The notes beneath the pieces were generated by a model. The model ran no database searches. It was not told the DNA's origin and saw only the letters and a list, made by a program, of their open reading frames with translations. The position numbers were made by a program, and so were the translations under genes. Of a stretch of DNA of 5,886 bases, positions 5,429 through 5,886 are shown one piece after another. The stretch comes from Campylobacteraceae bacterium. GTDB taxonomy: Bacteria > Campylobacterota > Campylobacteria > Campylobacterales > UBA6016. The stretch is taken from assembly GCA_022758985.1 (NCBI GenBank), contig JAEMQC010000022.1:1-5886 (forward strand), given 5' to 3'. Each line of letters starts with the position of its first letter. Within the stretch, counting starts at the first letter, position 1.

Positions 5429-5442
5429 GCATATTGGATTCC
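5429..5442 (-). promoter_or_regulatory. Weak sigma54-like -24/-12 element before the ferredoxin gene
   Basis: On the minus strand GG (5442-5441) and GC (5430-5429) are exactly 10 bases apart within ACGGAATCCAATATGCA, the spacing of sigma54 promoters. Flanking bases match the TGGCAC/TTGCA consensus poorly. Initiation near 5417 would give a 25-base leader. No better sigma70 promoter was seen for this gene. Confidence 0.2.
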
Positions 5443-5453
5443 GTCTCAATATA

Positions 5454-5482
5454 TTGACTTATACTTTTTGATGTACTATAAT
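5454..5482 (+). promoter_or_regulatory. Sigma70 promoter of the yefM-yoeB operon
   Basis: TTGACT (5454-5459) and TATAAT (5477-5482) are separated by exactly 17 bases, matching 5/6 and 6/6 of the consensus. It is the strongest promoter in the window. Initiation near 5489 leaves a leader of about 20 bases before the yefM start. Confidence 0.85.
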
Positions 5483-5490
5483 CTGTACAT
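5471..5490. promoter_or_regulatory. Predicted YefM-YoeB operator with paired TGTACA-type cores
   Basis: ATGTAC (5471-5476) and GTACAT (5485-5490) form a perfect inverted repeat flanking the -10 box. Read as hexamer cores they are TGTACT (5472-5477) and TGTACA (5484-5489), with centres 12 bp apart. In E. coli the YefM-YoeB complex represses its own promoter by binding paired palindromes with TGTACA cores at a 12-bp centre spacing. The match in both motif and geometry predicts autorepression here. Confidence 0.8.
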
Positions 5491-5509
5491 ATTATCAAAG
5501 GAGTTTTTG

Positions 5510-5761
5510 ATGACAGCTGTTAATTTCACCACCGCAAGGGCAGAGTTTGCAAAGACGATAGAGCAAGCGGTTGAAAATCATACCCCAGTCCTCATCACAA
5601 GACGCAATGGCGCAAATGCGGTCATAATGTCCGAAGAGGATTTCCGCTCATACGAAGAGACGGCGTATCTGATGCAAAGCGTCAACAATGCTATCAGACT
5701 AAACAGCGCCATAGAAGCCTTGCGGGCAGGCAAAGGCATAGAAAAAGAGCTGGATATATAG
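5510..5761 (+). CDS. yefM: YefM antitoxin (Phd/YefM family)
   Basis: The 83-residue protein matches E. coli YefM along its length: an N-terminal DNA-binding half with the TPVLITRRNGANAVIMSEEDF segment (residues 25-45; E. coli has APILITRQNGEAAVLMS), then EETAYLMQS (49-57) and the acidic, probably unstructured toxin-binding tail with GKGIEKELDI. YefM neutralises the YoeB ribonuclease and, as a dimer and in complex with YoeB, binds the operator to repress the operon. Proteolysis of the antitoxin, by Lon in E. coli, frees the toxin. The start at 5510 is fixed by AAAGGAG (5497-5503), six bases upstream; the frame is open further upstream, but that stretch includes the promoter. The stop TAG overlaps the yoeB GTG by one base, so translation is coupled. 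Confidence 0.95.
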   Translation: MTAVNFTTARAEFAKTIEQAVENHTPVLITRRNGANAVIMSEEDFRSYEETAYLMQSVNNAIRLNSAIEALRAGKGIEKELDI

Positions 5762-5886
5762 TGAAACTCGTTTTTGCCGAAGAGGCGTGGGCTGATTATC
5801 TGTATTGGCAAGAAAACGACAAAAAGAAGCTAAAGAGAATTAACGAACTCATAAAAGCAATAAAAAGAGAGCCCTTTGGCGGTATA
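5761..5886 (+). CDS. yoeB: YoeB toxin, N-terminal part (runs off the window)
   Basis: Forty-two codons are visible from the GTG at 5761, reading MKLVFAEEAWADYLYWQEND and then KKKLKRINELIKAIKREPFGGI. This follows E. coli YoeB closely (MKLIWSEESWDDYLYWQETD, then INELIKD and PFEG). YoeB is a RelE-fold endoribonuclease that cleaves mRNA at the ribosomal A site and halts translation. Full-length family members are about 84 residues, so roughly half is present. The catalytic residues known in E. coli (E46, R65, H83) lie beyond the window end, so activity cannot be judged. The one-base TAGTG overlap with the yefM stop codon ties toxin synthesis to antitoxin translation. Confidence 0.93.
   Translation, partial: MKLVFAEEAWADYLYWQENDKKKLKRINELIKAIKREPFGGI

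Noticed and set aside
5199..5471. A 90-codon plus-strand frame opposite the ferredoxin gene
   Set aside because: It is antisense to the cysteine-motif ferredoxin and its upstream region, with no motif of its own.
5201..5509. Upstream in-frame extension of the yefM reading frame, starting inside the ferredoxin gene antisense
   Set aside because: The extension crosses the ferredoxin coding region, the consensus promoter and the operator. The ATG at 5510 has a strong ribosome-binding site and matches the YefM N-terminus.

Overview
The window looks like chromosome of a motile member of the Campylobacterota (Epsilonproteobacteria), in the broad Sulfurimonas/Sulfurovum/Arcobacter range. The signs are moderately low GC, T-rich promoter regions, a small stand-alone RRM protein, a miniature flagellar-rod-like protein and a lysine/glutamate-rich proteome. 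I cannot name the genus from the sequence alone. Gene density is high: the longest gap between genes is about 220 bases, and no RNA gene, insertion sequence, CRISPR array or phage gene was found.

Layout, left to right. Bases 1-40 hold the first codons of a leftward sugar-kinase-like gene (FGGY/ASKHA family). After a T-rich promoter region comes a rightward 86-residue RNA-binding RRM protein (259-519). It shares a bidirectional hairpin terminator with a leftward 102-residue flagellar basal-body-rod-like protein (547-855). Diverging from that is a 725-residue membrane sensor (976-3153) with a periplasmic Cache-type domain, a degenerate GGDEF domain and an apparently intact EAL c-di-GMP phosphodiesterase domain. 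Its stop codon overlaps the GTG start of cutA (3150-3467). The cutA stop codon overlaps, on the opposite strand, the stop codon of a ClpX-type unfoldase.

The leftward group 5392-3464 reads ferredoxin, then a NifX/NifB-family cofactor protein with a His/Cys-rich insert, then ClpX. The last two are 10 bases apart. The ClpX keeps its zinc finger and ATPase motifs but has altered RKH-loop residues and lacks the usual clpX neighbours. With its partners this suggests a specialised second ClpX linked to FeS or nitrogenase-cofactor proteins, comparable to the nif-linked ClpX2 of Azotobacter vinelandii. This is the most interesting feature of the window.

The right end holds a rightward yefM-yoeB toxin-antitoxin operon, cut off in yoeB. 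It has a near-consensus sigma70 promoter (TTGACT, 17 bases, TATAAT) and a pair of TGTACA-type operator cores 12 bp apart flanking the -10 box. This is the geometry known for YefM-YoeB autorepression.
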